A DNA stretch of 64,000 nt, from the NCBI GenBank assembly GCA_030430535.1, contig JAUIKY010000008.1:1-64000 (forward strand), read 5' to 3'. Positions 25,507-36,300 of this stretch are shown here, in pieces (position 1 is the stretch's first letter; each line of letters begins with the position of its first letter). The DNA comes from Bacteroidia bacterium. Lineage in GTDB: Bacteria; Bacteroidota; Bacteroidia; Flavobacteriales; Flavobacteriaceae. The translations under genes and the position numbers were made by a program. The notes below the pieces were generated by a model. The model had not been told where the DNA came from. It worked only from the letters and a program-made list of their open reading frames with translations, and searched no databases.

Positions 25507-27309
25507 TTAATAGACCAAATCAGAGTTTGGCGAATCGGTAAGCGTATTTAAAAACGCTATAATATCCTGTTTTTCTTTTTCGGTCAAGTTTAATGGATCG
25601 GGAGGAAGGGTTTGGTTTTCCATCTCGATGCCCAAACCGGCTGCGCCACCAATATTGTAAAAGTGCATCACTTCCTCTAAAGTGCCGTAAACCCCGTTGT
25701 GCATGTAAGGGGCGGTTAAGGCAATATTCCGTACGGTAGGTGTTTTAAAAAAATGTTTTCGTTCTTCGGTATGGAATAAATCGTAACGACCTAAATCGTC
25801 GTCAATTTTAGCGTTAATGGTATCGGTAGTTTCCGGTACTCCTATCAATTCCATTTCAGATTCTTTATAAGCGGTGGGCACCGTGCCGTTAAATAGTGGC
25901 GCGAAATGGCAAGTGGCACATTTGGCCTTTCCGTTGAAAAGGTTGAACCCATTGATTTCAGATTCGGTTAACGTATTTTCAATGTTGTTGATGTTTCTGT
26001 CGAACTTGGAATCGAAAGGTGCTAAACTTCTAATAAAACTGGCAATGGCATGCCTAATATGCTCTTGTTTAATAGAATCCTTAAAAACGGACTGAAAAAC
26101 TTCGGTATATTCCGTGTTATTTTTTAAAGCTTTTTCAAAAGCTTCCAAATCGCTATGGAATTCATTTTCGTTATTGATTACTGAAACAATTTGCCCTTCT
26201 AAACTTCCGGCTCTGTTATCGTAAAAGAAACCTTTTTGCAGCCCAGCATAAAGTAGGGTAGGGCTGTTGCGTGTTACCCCTTTTGAAATGGCCAAGCCAT
26301 CGGTATAACCTTTTTCGGGAATGTGGCATGAGGCACAACTTGTAGATTTTGAAGCAGACAGTTCAGTTTCAAAAAAGAGCTTTTTGCCCAGGTTGACTTT
26401 TTCTTCAGTTAAACTGTCGTTGTAAACCGAAAAATGATTCAAGTTGAACGTGTTGCTTGAAAACAATGAAGTGGCGTTATTGTTTATCGCTTTGTTAAAC
26501 GGAAATTGTACTTGCCAATCGGCCACTGTTTTGTTCCAAAGCTCTAAATTTTTGTGGGTATGGTTTTTTATGAAGCTGTAGCGGTCAAAGGAATTAAAAT
26601 CGGCATTTAAGTCTGTTTGTGCCTTTTTAATCGCTTCGGTCAATTGATTGTAAATTTCAGCATTGTTAAATTCCGATTGGTAAATCTCTAAATACTGTTT
26701 TACGGCCTCATAAGAGGTTTGTGCTTCTGTGAGCGATTGCTCTAAGGCAGGCGAGTCGAAACCGGTAATTCCTGTTAGCGCGGTTCGGATAATTTGGTCC
26801 CTCACCATCCAAAGTAGGTGATAAGGCTTTATGTAATTTAAATTGAGGTTTTTTTGGATAAGTTGCAGCCTTTCGGATGTTTTTTTGGCGTGCCGTTTTA
26901 CGCTTTCAAAATCGGGATTTTCAGTAAAGATGTTTTCTTCTAAAACCTGAAATCCGGTGGGGTGTTTTATTTTAATATCGGTGGCATCTTCTTCTTCAAT
27001 TTTTAAAATATTGGGCTGATTTAAAAATTTATAATTTTCAGAATCTATGAATGCCAAAACGGGCTCGGCCATTTTAAACTGATGCCTAGCGTTTAGGTAA
27101 TGCTTTTCTAAAGCAGTGGTTTCGGTTGCCGAGTTGATGCTGTCTAAAGACGCTATGGCTGCCGAAAGGGTGTTAGAAAATGTGTTTTCCAACACTCGGG
27201 TTGGATTGTTTTTCGTTTGGTGGGCCTGCTGTTGGTTTAAGCAAGCGCTTAATAATAGTGAAAAGAGGCCTATGAAAACATAAGCCCCTTTTTTGGTATT
27301 GAAATTCAT
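25507..27309 (-). CDS. Di-heme cytochrome c peroxidase with long N-terminal helical domain
   Basis: 600 residues, lipobox LLSACLNQ. Two heme motifs, C325-A-S-C328-H329 and C464-A-T-C467-H468, lie in the C-terminal half, which has the arrangement of bacterial cytochrome c peroxidase/MauG proteins (KGVTRNSPTLLYAGL, FFYDNRAGSLEGQ, FKTPTVRNIALTAPYMHNG). The first 290 residues are helical and contain YHLLWMVRDQIIRTALTGIT; they resemble imelysin-type domains, but this is a weak match by eye. Probably reduces peroxide or oxidises a substrate in the envelope. The upstream PhoX-like gene is 6 bases away, so they are cotranscribed. Confidence 0.85.
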   Translation of the reverse strand: MNFNTKKGAYVFIGLFSLLLSACLNQQQAHQTKNNPTRVLENTFSNTLSAAIASLDSINSATETTALEKHYLNARHQFKMAEPVLAFIDSENYKFLNQPNILKIEEEDATDIKIKHPTGFQVLEENIFTENPDFESVKRHAKKTSERLQLIQKNLNLNYIKPYHLLWMVRDQIIRTALTGITGFDSPALEQSLTEAQTSYEAVKQYLEIYQSEFNNAEIYNQLTEAIKKAQTDLNADFNSFDRYSFIKNHTHKNLELWNKTVADWQVQFPFNKAINNNATSLFSSNTFNLNHFSVYNDSLTEEKVNLGKKLFFETELSASKSTSCASCHIPEKGYTDGLAISKGVTRNSPTLLYAGLQKGFFYDNRAGSLEGQIVSVINNENEFHSDLEAFEKALKNNTEYTEVFQSVFKDSIKQEHIRHAIASFIRSLAPFDSKFDRNINNIENTLTESEINGFNLFNGKAKCATCHFAPLFNGTVPTAYKESEMELIGVPETTDTINAKIDDDLGRYDLFHTEERKHFFKTPTVRNIALTAPYMHNGVYGTLEEVMHFYNIGGAAGLGIEMENQTLPPDPLNLTEKEKQDIIAFLNTLTDSPNSDLVY

Positions 27310-27315
27310 AAATGA

Positions 27316-28755
27316 TTATCTCTTTAAACCTTTTAAAACATAAAGCATACTGCCTTCGTTAGAATCTGTTGCTGGGTTAGCCAATGGATCTGTAAATAAA
27401 GGGTTGATCCAGCCGTGGTTTTGTGTAATCAATAAGAAGGTGCCGTCTACGTCGATAGTTTCAGAAATATCAATCATACCAGTAATTTCCCAAGTTCTGT
27501 CGGTTGTTCCGTAGCCCATTGAAGCTGCGTAATCTTGGTTACACTCTAAAACGGTTTTAAGGTTTTTAGATTGGATGTTGTATTGGTACAATTGGGCGTA
27601 GTGGTCTTTTTCTGGTGTGTCTGGGTATCCGTTTGGATCTTCTTGAATGTACACGTAGTTTTCAGTCACCACGATGTTATCTGGACTGTGGAAGGCTTTT
27701 GCTTTTCCGTCTAATTTATCACCATCCAACACACAGGTAATAGTACCGTTAAGCGGGTTGTTTTCGTCAAGTACCACATGGTAAACTCTTCCGTAGAATG
27801 AACCTTTTCCTAAAAGTGCATCTCTCTTTCTTCCCGTTACAGCAAAGAAAAACTCTCTGTTGTTGCTGGCCGAACCGCGTCTCCAGTCGATATCCTCAAC
27901 TCTAGAGAAGCCCATGATGCCTTTAGCTCTCGATTCGGCCTCAAGTTCATCTAAAGTTCTTTCGTTGTACTCTTCAAAAGTAACATCGTAGCTTACGCCT
28001 TCTTGCATGTCCATCTCGTAGTTAATGCCATCGGTAGTTACTTTTAAACCGTAAAGATTTCCGCCGTTTAAATCGCCTTTGTTCCCCACGTACATGGCCA
28101 ATTGCCCAGAAGGTGTTTCGTTATCACTGGTATCGTCACCAATTAAAACTACGGTTTTTCCAGGGAAAGCATTTTGGTGCATGGCAACAGCATTTTCGGT
28201 AGACCACTGACCCAAAGCAGGCAAGGTTTGCGCTATGGATGCATTGACAGCATCTTTGTATGGATCAATTGAAAATACAGCTTTTGAAGCACCGCCCCAC
28301 TCACCACCAGAAAGGTAAAGCGGACCAAAACCATGCTCTTCTGGAGTGATTAACGAACCAGAACATTGTGCAGTACGCGCAGAAGCTTCAGCATTTAAGA
28401 TGTACTCACCACTTACTGGTTTAAAAGTTTCATCTAAAGTGATTCTGGCTACAGAATAATCGGCTTCAATATTGTTGATTAGTGTATAAGTGCCATCGCT
28501 GTTTTTTAATAACCCGGCACCGTCGGCCATACTTCCGTAAACAAAGTTTGGAGAGTCTTCCAATTGGTCTTCAGAAGAAAGCAACGTAGTGATTTCAACG
28601 TTTTCAAAACCAGACTTCAGTTCAAGCAGGTTAGGGGTTTTAGAGTGGTTTACAAGCTCAATTTTTTTGTTGTCTCCTTCAATGGTGCCATCTTTTGTAT
28701 CGCATGATGCTAAAACCGTGCAGGCTAAAATGCCGTAAAGAATAGAATGTTTCAT
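27316..28755 (-). CDS. PhoX-like (DUF839) secreted beta-propeller lipoprotein
   Basis: 479 residues from the ATG complementary to 28753-28755, which starts MKHSILYGILACTVLASC with a lipobox; a longer frame upstream has no signal-like sequence. Typical parts are GPLYLSGGEWGG, GDDTSDNETPSGQLAMYVG, AKAFHSPDNIVVTENYVYIQ followed by EDP, and a WINPLF end. The pattern SPDN..IQED and GDDTS resembles PhoX-type calcium-dependent phosphatases or DUF839 propellers. The substrate cannot be stated. It forms a two-gene unit with the cytochrome peroxidase. Confidence 0.68.
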   Translation of the reverse strand: MKHSILYGILACTVLASCDTKDGTIEGDNKKIELVNHSKTPNLLELKSGFENVEITTLLSSEDQLEDSPNFVYGSMADGAGLLKNSDGTYTLINNIEADYSVARITLDETFKPVSGEYILNAEASARTAQCSGSLITPEEHGFGPLYLSGGEWGGASKAVFSIDPYKDAVNASIAQTLPALGQWSTENAVAMHQNAFPGKTVVLIGDDTSDNETPSGQLAMYVGNKGDLNGGNLYGLKVTTDGINYEMDMQEGVSYDVTFEEYNERTLDELEAESRAKGIMGFSRVEDIDWRRGSASNNREFFFAVTGRKRDALLGKGSFYGRVYHVVLDENNPLNGTITCVLDGDKLDGKAKAFHSPDNIVVTENYVYIQEDPNGYPDTPEKDHYAQLYQYNIQSKNLKTVLECNQDYAASMGYGTTDRTWEITGMIDISETIDVDGTFLLITQNHGWINPLFTDPLANPATDSNEGSMLYVLKGLKR

Positions 28756-29008
28756 TTTTGATGTTTTTGGATTAGTTCTATTTATTTTTTTTCCAAAATT
28801 ATGCGCTCGGCACCTCAAAAATGTTAGCTTAAGTTTGGCTTTAAGTGAAGAATTTGTGAATGTAATGTTACTTGTGTAAACTTTAGCTTAATATTTAAAA
28901 TGAATCTAATTAACTAGAATAAATGATGAGAAAATTGCTTGTTTTCGATTCAAATTCCACTCATTCCATTTGTAAAATTCACTCAAACTTACGAACATGC
29001 CTTGTTAA

Positions 29009-29851
29009 TTAAAACTTTTCGAAAACGCCCAAGCCAAATAGTGCGAAATCGTATTTTACCGGGTCTTTGGGGTCGAGTTTCCTTAGTGCGGTATCTAGTT
29101 CCAATAGGGCCTTGGCGTCGTTTTGCTTTCGGTTTAGTAATCCCAATTTTCTGGCTACATTGCCTGAATGAACATCTAATGGGCAGGAGAGTTGGTTAGG
29201 CGAAAGGCCTTCCCAAATACCAAAATCCACCCCGGTATTGTTTGGGCGCACCATCCAGCGTAAAAACATGTTAATGCGTTTTGCAGCTGAATTTTTCAAC
29301 GGATCGCTTACATGCTTTTGAGTTCGCGGTAAATGCTCGATTTCAAAAAAAATAGATTTGAATTTTGAAATGGCAGGCTGCAGCGAATCGGTTTCAGCAT
29401 GTTGGGCAAATACCTGTTCCAAACCTTTGTGATGCGTGTAAATGTGTTTTAATGAAGCAATGAATTGAATACAGTCGGTGCCGTTAAATGTTCGGTGTAC
29501 AAACGGTAACAATTTTTCCAAATCAGCTTCTTGGTGGTTCATCACAAAATCATGTGGGGCATTATCCAGTAAACCCATCAATTTTTGCGCATTGTTGATG
29601 ATGCTTTTGCGATTACCCCAGGCAATGGTCGACGTTAAAAATCCCGCAATTTCAATATCCTCTTTTTTTGAAAATTGATGTGGAATTTGAATGGGGTCGC
29701 TTTCAATAAAATCAGGGTTGTTGTAGATTTCGACTTTGGCGTCAAGAAATTCTTTTAATTCAGATGGACTTAGGTTCAAAAAAGTGGTTTTTGTGTTCAA
29801 AATCAAGTTCAAAAATACAATTTTCGGGAGTTTTAATTGCTTAAAAGCCAA
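29009..29851 (-). CDS. TIGR02757 (DUF2400) family protein
   Basis: 280 residues, cytoplasmic. FLTSTIAWGNRKSIINNAQK, FVHRTFNGTDCIQFIASLKH, RMNMFLRW-like KRINMFLRWMVRPNNTGVDF and PLDVHSGNVARKLGLL identify this conserved Bacteroidetes family of unknown function with helix-hairpin-helix-like character. The first 20 or so residues are poorly conserved in type and the true start could be internal at an alternative codon near the helix LSPSELKEFLDA. The gene is commonly beside the ABC ATPase now found at 31414; here two lipoprotein genes lie between. Confidence 0.82.
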   Translation of the reverse strand: MAFKQLKLPKIVFLNLILNTKTTFLNLSPSELKEFLDAKVEIYNNPDFIESDPIQIPHQFSKKEDIEIAGFLTSTIAWGNRKSIINNAQKLMGLLDNAPHDFVMNHQEADLEKLLPFVHRTFNGTDCIQFIASLKHIYTHHKGLEQVFAQHAETDSLQPAISKFKSIFFEIEHLPRTQKHVSDPLKNSAAKRINMFLRWMVRPNNTGVDFGIWEGLSPNQLSCPLDVHSGNVARKLGLLNRKQNDAKALLELDTALRKLDPKDPVKYDFALFGLGVFEKF

Positions 29852-29994
29852 AAAGTAAATCCAGAATTTTAGCTAAACAAATATGAAAAACATCGACGAA
29901 ACACCTAAAATAACACTTTAAGTGTGAATTAGTATATCTGGAGTACACTAAAATTAACATTTATGGCGTTATTTGATGAACTAAATTTTATGTT

Positions 29995-30804
29995 ATGAGA
30001 AAACTTATTGTCCCCATTTTGGCCATGCTATTTATGGCTTGCGAAGAAACCGAAAAAGCAAAAGAGAGTGTTGATTCGGCATCGGCTATCGAGGCCTTAA
30101 CCGAATACGCCACCGTAAACAAGGTGTTTCAGGATGTTGGAAACAACAGTGGCGATGCCGTGTTGTCTGCCGAAAGTTCAACCGAATCGAAAGTTGGGAA
30201 ATCGGAAACCGATGGTCCCACCATTACTGTTGAACCGCTGGATTTAACCACATTCCCAAAAACCACCACCATTGACTATGGTGATGGTGTTTTGTGTAAA
30301 GATGGCGTTACCCGAAAAGGTATTATTACTGTAGAATCAACGGGTTGGTACAGGCAAGAGGGTAGTGTGCATACTTCAACATTCAGCAATTATTATCACG
30401 AAGATTTTAAAGTTGAGGGCACCCATGTGGTGAAGAATCTTGGAACAGATGACGATGAAAATCAACAATACAGTGTGGTTATCGATAATGGAAAAATTAC
30501 TACGCCAGCTGGCGCAAGCATCAATTACACCGAAAACTCTACACGGACTTGGGTGGCCGGTGCCGATACGCCGTTCAATATTTGGGATGACGAATATACT
30601 TTAGATGGTTCGCAATCTGGGGTAAGCTCTAAAGGTGTTGAATACACTTTAACCGTAGAAGAAGAACTTCATTTTGTGCTATTGCCTCGCGGTATTGAAT
30701 CTGGTATTTTGGATGTGAGCGTTGGTAATATCGACGATATAAAAATTAACTATACCACTTCTACCATTACTGTTTTAGGTATAGAATTTGATTTTGGTGA
30801 GTAG
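29995..30804 (+). CDS. Secreted lipoprotein of unknown function
   Basis: 269 residues with lipobox LFMACEET. The mature domain contains TIDYGDGVLCKDGVTRKGII, STFSNYYHEDFKVEGTHVVK and several beta strands. I recall this DYG-G--C-DG-TRKG pattern from uncharacterised Bacteroidetes lipoproteins, in which it recurs as an all-beta fold. The cysteine in the motif is single. No neighbour suggests a role; it reads opposite to TIGR02757 and precedes another small lipoprotein. Confidence 0.72.
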   Translation: MRKLIVPILAMLFMACEETEKAKESVDSASAIEALTEYATVNKVFQDVGNNSGDAVLSAESSTESKVGKSETDGPTITVEPLDLTTFPKTTTIDYGDGVLCKDGVTRKGIITVESTGWYRQEGSVHTSTFSNYYHEDFKVEGTHVVKNLGTDDDENQQYSVVIDNGKITTPAGASINYTENSTRTWVAGADTPFNIWDDEYTLDGSQSGVSSKGVEYTLTVEEELHFVLLPRGIESGILDVSVGNIDDIKINYTTSTITVLGIEFDFGE

Positions 30805-30925
30805 TTTTAATGGTTAGTCCGCACATTGGAAAAAAAAATTAAAAGTTTGGTTAGGAAGAAAGTAAGCTTAACTGTTATATTATAAATAACCAAATCAATT
30901 AATAGTAACTAAAATCAATTTTCAA

Positions 30926-31354
30926 ATGAAAAAATCAAACTTAAATCTATTAGGAATCTTAACCGCCATAGTATTTTTTGTGTCATTCACATCGTGTTCT
31001 GATGATGACAACGATTTAATGGTTAATATTACCGTTAACGAAGGTTCACAAGGCGATATTGGTGGAGATTTTACCGGTAATGGTGGCAGTGGCGAAAGAG
31101 TAATTAGTTGGACAAATAATTTGGCAACGGCCGATTATAATGCTGATATTACGGCTTCTGCAGGAGGAACGTTTCAGATGACTGTAAAAGACGCCAATGG
31201 CACTGTTGTTTTAGAAAGAAGCTTAATAGGGAGTGTTGAGCCTGATAGTTTTTCTGGAGTTACTTCTGCAGGAGAGCCAGGTACTTGGACGGTAACCATT
31301 ACCTTAACCGATTTTAATGGTGACGGTAGTTACTCATTAAGTGCCGGTGACTAA
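30926..31354 (+). CDS. Small secreted lipoprotein of unknown function
   Basis: 142 residues. Signal with lipobox SFTSCSDDD. The mature 115 residues are a beta-rich, acidic domain with a GDIGGDFTGNGGSGERVISW segment and the end TWTVTITLTDFNGDGSYSL, which looks like a pre-peptidase or Ig-like beta-sandwich with a calcium-type acidic loop. No family name assigned. The gene ends at a strong bidirectional terminator. Confidence 0.7.
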   Translation: MKKSNLNLLGILTAIVFFVSFTSCSDDDNDLMVNITVNEGSQGDIGGDFTGNGGSGERVISWTNNLATADYNADITASAGGTFQMTVKDANGTVVLERSLIGSVEPDSFSGVTSAGEPGTWTVTITLTDFNGDGSYSLSAGD

Positions 31355-31368
31355 TAAATACTTAAATC

Positions 31369-31420
31369 TAAATAAATAAAAAAGCTTGCTGAGAATTCTG
31401 CAAGCTTTTTTATTTATTTA
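31369..31420. terminator. Bidirectional terminator between convergent genes
   Basis: Perfect 21-base inverted repeat (arms 31369-31389 and 31400-31420) with a 10-base loop; the core is AAAAAAGCTTGC / GCAAGCTTTTTT. Works for the plus-strand lipoprotein gene and the minus-strand ABC gene, whose stop it covers. Confidence 0.9.
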
Positions 31421-32088
31421 GGTTGGTCGTTTATAATTTTACCATCCACCATGGTGAGTTTTCTATCGGCCATATCGGCAAGTTCTTCGTTATGGGTTAC
31501 AATAACAAAGGTTTGCCCAAATTCATCCCGAAGTTTAAAAAACAAGTTATGCAGGTTTTCGGCACTTTCACTATCTAAATTTCCCGAAGGTTCATCGGCA
31601 AAAATTAAATCGGGGTTGTTTATCAATGCCCGTGCAACGGCCACACGTTGCTGCTCGCCGCCCGACAACTCATTAGGCTTGTGGTCGTAGCGATGCGATA
31701 ATCCTAAAAAATCCAACAATTCTTTGGCGCGTTTTTCAGCCTCCAATTTATTGGTACCTTTTATAAAAGCGGGGAGGCATACGTTTTCAATCGCGGTAAA
31801 TTCCGGTAATAGTTGGTGGAACTGAAAAATAAATCCGATATGTTCATTTCTAAATTTCGCCAAGGCTTTATCTTTTAGCGAGCTTACATCGGTACCGTTA
31901 ATTTCGAGGCTAAAAGGTGCTTTAGAGGAAGCTTTGTCCAACGTGCCCAAAATTTGTAGTAAAGTGGTTTTTCCAGCACCCGAGGCCCCAACAATAGAGA
32001 CTACTTGTCCTTTTTCAATATGCAAGTCAACCCCTTTTAAAACTTGTAAATCGCCGTAATATTTATGAATGTTTTTCGCTTGGATCAT
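31414..32088 (-). CDS. LolD-like ABC transporter ATP-binding protein
   Basis: 224 residues. Walker [16 protein letters not shown]-loop [15 protein letters not shown], signature [15 protein letters not shown], Walker [13 protein letters not shown] and the H-loop IVTHNEELA are all present. The length and the [12 protein letters not shown] segment place it in the MacB/LolD group that powers lipoprotein release or envelope transport. No permease gene is next to it, so partner subunits must be elsewhere, as usual for Flavobacteria. Confidence 0.88.
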   Translation of the reverse strand: MIQAKNIHKYYGDLQVLKGVDLHIEKGQVVSIVGASGAGKTTLLQILGTLDKASSKAPFSLEINGTDVSSLKDKALAKFRNEHIGFIFQFHQLLPEFTAIENVCLPAFIKGTNKLEAEKRAKELLDFLGLSHRYDHKPNELSGGEQQRVAVARALINNPDLIFADEPSGNLDSESAENLHNLFFKLRDEFGQTFVIVTHNEELADMADRKLTMVDGKIINDQPK

Positions 32089-32210
32089 CTGTAGAGAATA
32101 TCAGTGGGGAAATTACTATTTTATGCTGTTCTGTACAATTTCAAATCGCTTTTTATTGTGGTATGCGTTTTATGGGCTATATTTAGTTGAAAAATTTAAA
32201 TTACCAAGGC

Positions 32211-32798
32211 ATGCCGTACAAGCATTTTGAAGAATACAATATCAAGATTACCGACGATGTAAAAAACAGATACGAAAATATTATAAAGGATTTGGGTGAG
32301 GATGCCAACCGCGAAGGCTTACTTAAAACGCCCGAACGTGCCGCCAAAGCCATGCAGTTTTTAACTCAAGGCTACCATCAAGATCCGGTTGAAATCCTAA
32401 AAGGTGCCATGTTTAAGGAGTCGTACAACGAAATGGTGATTGTAAAAGATATTGAATTGTATTCGCTTTGTGAGCACCATATTTTGCCTTTCTTCGGAAA
32501 AGCTCACATTGCCTACATTCCCAACGGACATATTGTGGGGTTGAGTAAATTACCGCGTATTGTTGATGTATTTGCCAGACGCTTGCAGGTGCAGGAACGT
32601 TTAACCGAGCAGATTCTCGATTGCATAAATGATACTTTACAACCGCAAGGCGTGGCCGTAGTAATTGAAGCCTCGCACATGTGTATGATGATGCGCGGTG
32701 TGCAAAAACAAAACTCGGTAACCACCACTTCCGGTTTCCGTGGACAGTTTGAAAAAATTGAAACCCGTAATGAGTTTTTAAAGCTTATTGGGAAGTAG
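32211..32798 (+). CDS. folE: GTP cyclohydrolase I
   Basis: 195 residues from the ATG at 32211; the reading frame also opens from a TTG at 32187. Converts GTP to dihydroneopterin triphosphate, the first step of folate/pterin synthesis. The zinc-binding and active-site region [20 protein letters not shown], then [20 protein letters not shown] and the C-terminal [12 protein letters not shown] with the second zinc cysteine are intact. Standard FolE, a cytoplasmic homodecamer in the family. Confidence 0.95.
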   Translation: MPYKHFEEYNIKITDDVKNRYENIIKDLGEDANREGLLKTPERAAKAMQFLTQGYHQDPVEILKGAMFKESYNEMVIVKDIELYSLCEHHILPFFGKAHIAYIPNGHIVGLSKLPRIVDVFARRLQVQERLTEQILDCINDTLQPQGVAVVIEASHMCMMMRGVQKQNSVTTTSGFRGQFEKIETRNEFLKLIGK

Positions 32799-32840
32799 TT
32801 TTTGGTACATTTCTTGTTCTAAACGAAGAAAAATTATTGA

Positions 32841-33104
32841 ATGAATAAATACAAAAAACTAATTATCGGTATCGTTTTGGATGCCTTGGGCTATGTTTCT
32901 TTTTTTATTCCCGGCGTGGGCGAATTCTCCGATATCGTTTGGGCGCCCGTTTCAGGTTGGGTAATGACGAAACTTTATAAAGGAAAACCCGGGAAAATAG
33001 CTGGGGTTATTGCGTTTGTTGAAGAAGCCTTACCCGGATTGGACGTGATTCCCACGTTTACCTTAATGTGGATTTACACTTATATTTTCAAAAAGGAAAA
33101 ATAG
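32841..33104 (+). CDS. Small conserved membrane protein
   Basis: 87 residues with two hydrophobic stretches (KLIIGIVLDALGYVSFFIPG and TFTLMWIYTYIF). The pattern DALGYVSFFIPGVGEFSD and the later EEALPGLDVIPTFTL suggests a re-entrant pair of helices. It is a small Flavobacteriaceae family of unknown function that I do not know by name. It follows folE after 42 bases and ends at a hairpin terminator. Confidence 0.7.
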   Translation: MNKYKKLIIGIVLDALGYVSFFIPGVGEFSDIVWAPVSGWVMTKLYKGKPGKIAGVIAFVEEALPGLDVIPTFTLMWIYTYIFKKEK

Positions 33105-33181
33105 GCACGGATTTTGTAAATACGGAAGTATTCCTGTCTGGACCATGTAAATGATTCGAATCCAGATTATCTTAATTTTAT

Positions 33182-33215
33182 AAAAAAGACCGATAGAATT
33201 TCTATCGGTCTTTTT
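33182..33215. terminator. Bidirectional hairpin terminator
   Basis: 16-base arms AAAAAGACCGATAGAA / TTCTATCGGTCTTTTT with a one-base loop centre; lies between the small membrane protein gene (plus) and secA (minus). Confidence 0.88.
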
Positions 33216-33223
33216 GATTTATT

Positions 33224-33317
33224 CTGTCATTGCGAATTGCGTTTTTCGTAATGTGACAATCTGGCTTTAGAGTTATGATTCAACAGACTGCCGCGTCATT
33301 ACATTCCTCGCAGTGAC
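33224..33317. repeat. Dispersed inverted repeat next to the secA 3' end
   Basis: Ends ctgtcattgcgaattgcg and cattcctcgcagtgacgtt are imperfect reverse complements; an inner pair gacaatctg / cagactgccg also occurs. It is the common tcattgcgaggaatg repeat of Bacteroidetes and abuts the secA stop. Confidence 0.6.
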
Positions 33318-33318
33318 G

Positions 33319-36300
33319 TTATTCCTCTACCAATACCCAATCACCTTTAGCAATTAGTGGCTCTGCTTGCTTGTACTTAAGGGTTTTGTTTTCACCATTC
33401 AGTACATGTTTGATCGTTACACGATCGTTTCGTCCAATTTTGGGTTTATCGCGCACAATGGTCTCCAAAACTTCTGGTTGACGTTGGGTATTTCCAGCGG
33501 CACGACTTTGTGCAGAACGCTCGTCAAGATTAGGGATTTCCTCTTTTGTGGTTTGTACCTTTTCTTGTTTGTGGGCTCTGGCCTCTTGGATGGTATCTTG
33601 TGTTTCCTGTGGCAATTCGCCTTTAAACAAGAATGAAATCACATCTTTGTTCACTTGGTCAATCATGGCTTTGAACAATTCGAACGCCTCAAATTTATAA
33701 ATCAATAAAGGGTCTTTTTGTTCGTGAACCGCCAATTGCACCGATTGTTTCAGCTCGTCCATTTTACGTAAATGGGTTTTCCAAGCATCATCGATAATGG
33801 CCAGAGTGATGTTCTTTTCAAAATCGGTAATCAATTGCTTTCCTTGGCTTTCGTATGCTTTTTCAAGATCGGTAACAACATTCAAACTTTTTGTTCCGTC
33901 GGTAAACGGCACGACGATGCGCTTAAATTTATCGCCTTGGTTTTCGTAAACATTTTTAATAACCGGGAAGGCAAGCTCGGCATTGCGCTCCATCTTTTCA
34001 CGGTAATGTTCAAATGCCGCTTTATAGATTTTTGAAGTGATTTCTTGAGCGGAAAGTTTGCCAAATTCAGCTTCGGAAACCGGTGAACTCATTGAGAAAT
34101 AACGAATCAATTCAAATTCGAAATTTTTGAAATCGTTGGCGTTTTTGTTGGTTTCAGCAATGCCTTCCGAAGTATCGAAAATCATATTTGCCAAATCCAC
34201 ACGAAGACGTTCTCCATGTAAAGCGTGCTTTCTACGTTTATAAACCACCTCACGTTGGGCGTTCATCACATCGTCGTATTCCAACAATCGTTTACGAACC
34301 CCAAAGTTGTTTTCCTCTACTTTTTTCTGGGCACGTTCAATAGATTTTGAAATCATGGAATGTTGAATCACTTCACCTTCCTTCAAGCCCATACGGTCCA
34401 TCATTTTGGCGATACGCTCACTACCGAACAGACGCATAAGGTTGTCTTCAAGCGACACATAGAATTGCGAGCTTCCTGGGTCTCCTTGACGGCCAGCACG
34501 ACCACGCAACTGTCTATCTACACGTCGTGAATCGTGGCGTTCGGTACCTACAATGGCTAAACCGCCCGCTTTCTTCACTTCGTCACTCAATTTAATATCG
34601 GTACCACGACCCGCCATATTGGTGGCAATGGTTACCTGGCCGGGTTGTCCGGCTTGGGCCACAATATCAGCCTCTTTTTTATGTTGTTTCGCGTTTAATA
34701 CGTTGTGTGGAATTTTTCGGATGCTCAACATTTTTCCGAGTAATTCTGAAATTTCAACCGAAGTGGTACCAATCAACACCGGGCGACCCGCTTGTGATAG
34801 TTGGGTAACCTCGTCGATAACAGCGTTGTATTTTTCGCGTTTTGTTTTGTAAACCAAATCCTCACGGTCGTCTCTGGCAATGGGGCGGTTGGTTGGTATT
34901 TCAACCACATCCAATTTGTAAATTTCCCAGAATTCTCCAGCTTCGGTTACCGCAGTACCAGTCATACCAGAAAGTTTACGGTACATTCTAAAATAATTTT
35001 GAAGTGTTACCGTCGCAAAAGTTTGGGTAGCGTCTTCAATTTTTACGTTTTCTTTGGCTTCGATGGCTTGGTGCAATCCGTCGGAATAACGGCGACCGTC
35101 CATAATACGACCCGTTTGCTCGTCAACAATCATTACTTTGTTGTCCATTACCACATATTGGGTGTCTTTTTCAAACAAAGCGTAAGCCTTTAAAAGTTGG
35201 TTTAGCGTGTGGATACGTTCTGATTTTACACCGAAATCCTTAAATAATTCTTCTTTAAGTTCGGCCTCTTTTTCCTTCGGAAGATTTTGCTCTTCAATTT
35301 TAGCAATTTCAACACCAATTTCTGGCATCACGAAAAAGTTCGGGTCGTCTTTTCCGGAAATGTATTCCACCCCTTTGTCGGTCAGTTCAATCTGATTGTT
35401 TTTTTCCTCAATCACATAATACAGTTCGGCATCAACCTTTGGCATTTCACGGTTGTTGTCCTGCATGTAGAAGTTTTCGGTTTTTTGAAGCAGTTGTTTT
35501 ACGCCTTCCTCACTTAAAAACTTGATAAGTGCTTTGTTTTTTGGCATACCACGGTACACACGTAACAATTGGAAACCGCCTTCTTTGGTATCTCCAGAGG
35601 CAATCAGTTTTTTAGCTTCGGCCAAAACGCCAGTTAAATATTTGCGCTGAACCGCAACAATATCATCTACTTTGGGTTTCAATTCGTTGAATTCATGGCG
35701 GTCGCCCTTGGGGATGGGGCCAGAAATAATCAATGGCGTACGGGCATCGTCAACCAAAACGGAATCGACCTCATCGACAATGGCGTAGTGGTGCGGACGC
35801 TGAACCAAATCTTCTGGGGCATGCGACATGTTATCACGAAGGTAGTCGAAACCAAATTCGTTGTTGGTACCGTAAGTAATATCGGCGTTGTATGCTTTTC
35901 TACGGGCAGCCGAGTTGGGCCTGTGGTAATCGATACAATCAACGCTCAGTCCGTGGAACTCAAAAATAGGCGCCATCCAAGCGCTATCACGTTTCGCCAA
36001 ATAATCGTTTACCGTTACCAAGTGTACGCCTTTTCCAGCTAATGCATTGAGATAAACGGGAAGTGTAGCCACAAGGGTTTTACCTTCACCGGTTTGCATC
36101 TCGGCAATTTTACCTTGGTGCATGGCAATACCACCAATAAGTTGTACATCGTAATGCACCATATCCCAAGTGATGGGTTTTCCAGCGGCATCCCACGAGT
36201 TGGCCCACGAGGCTTTGTCGCCGTCTAGGGTAACATAGTCTTTTTCGCCAGAAAGTGTGCGATCGAATTCGTTGGCCGTTACGGTAATGGTAGTATTATT

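Noticed and set aside
34801-36042. Several open frames on the plus strand within secA
   Set aside because: All are antisense to conserved SecA motifs and show no recognisable protein.
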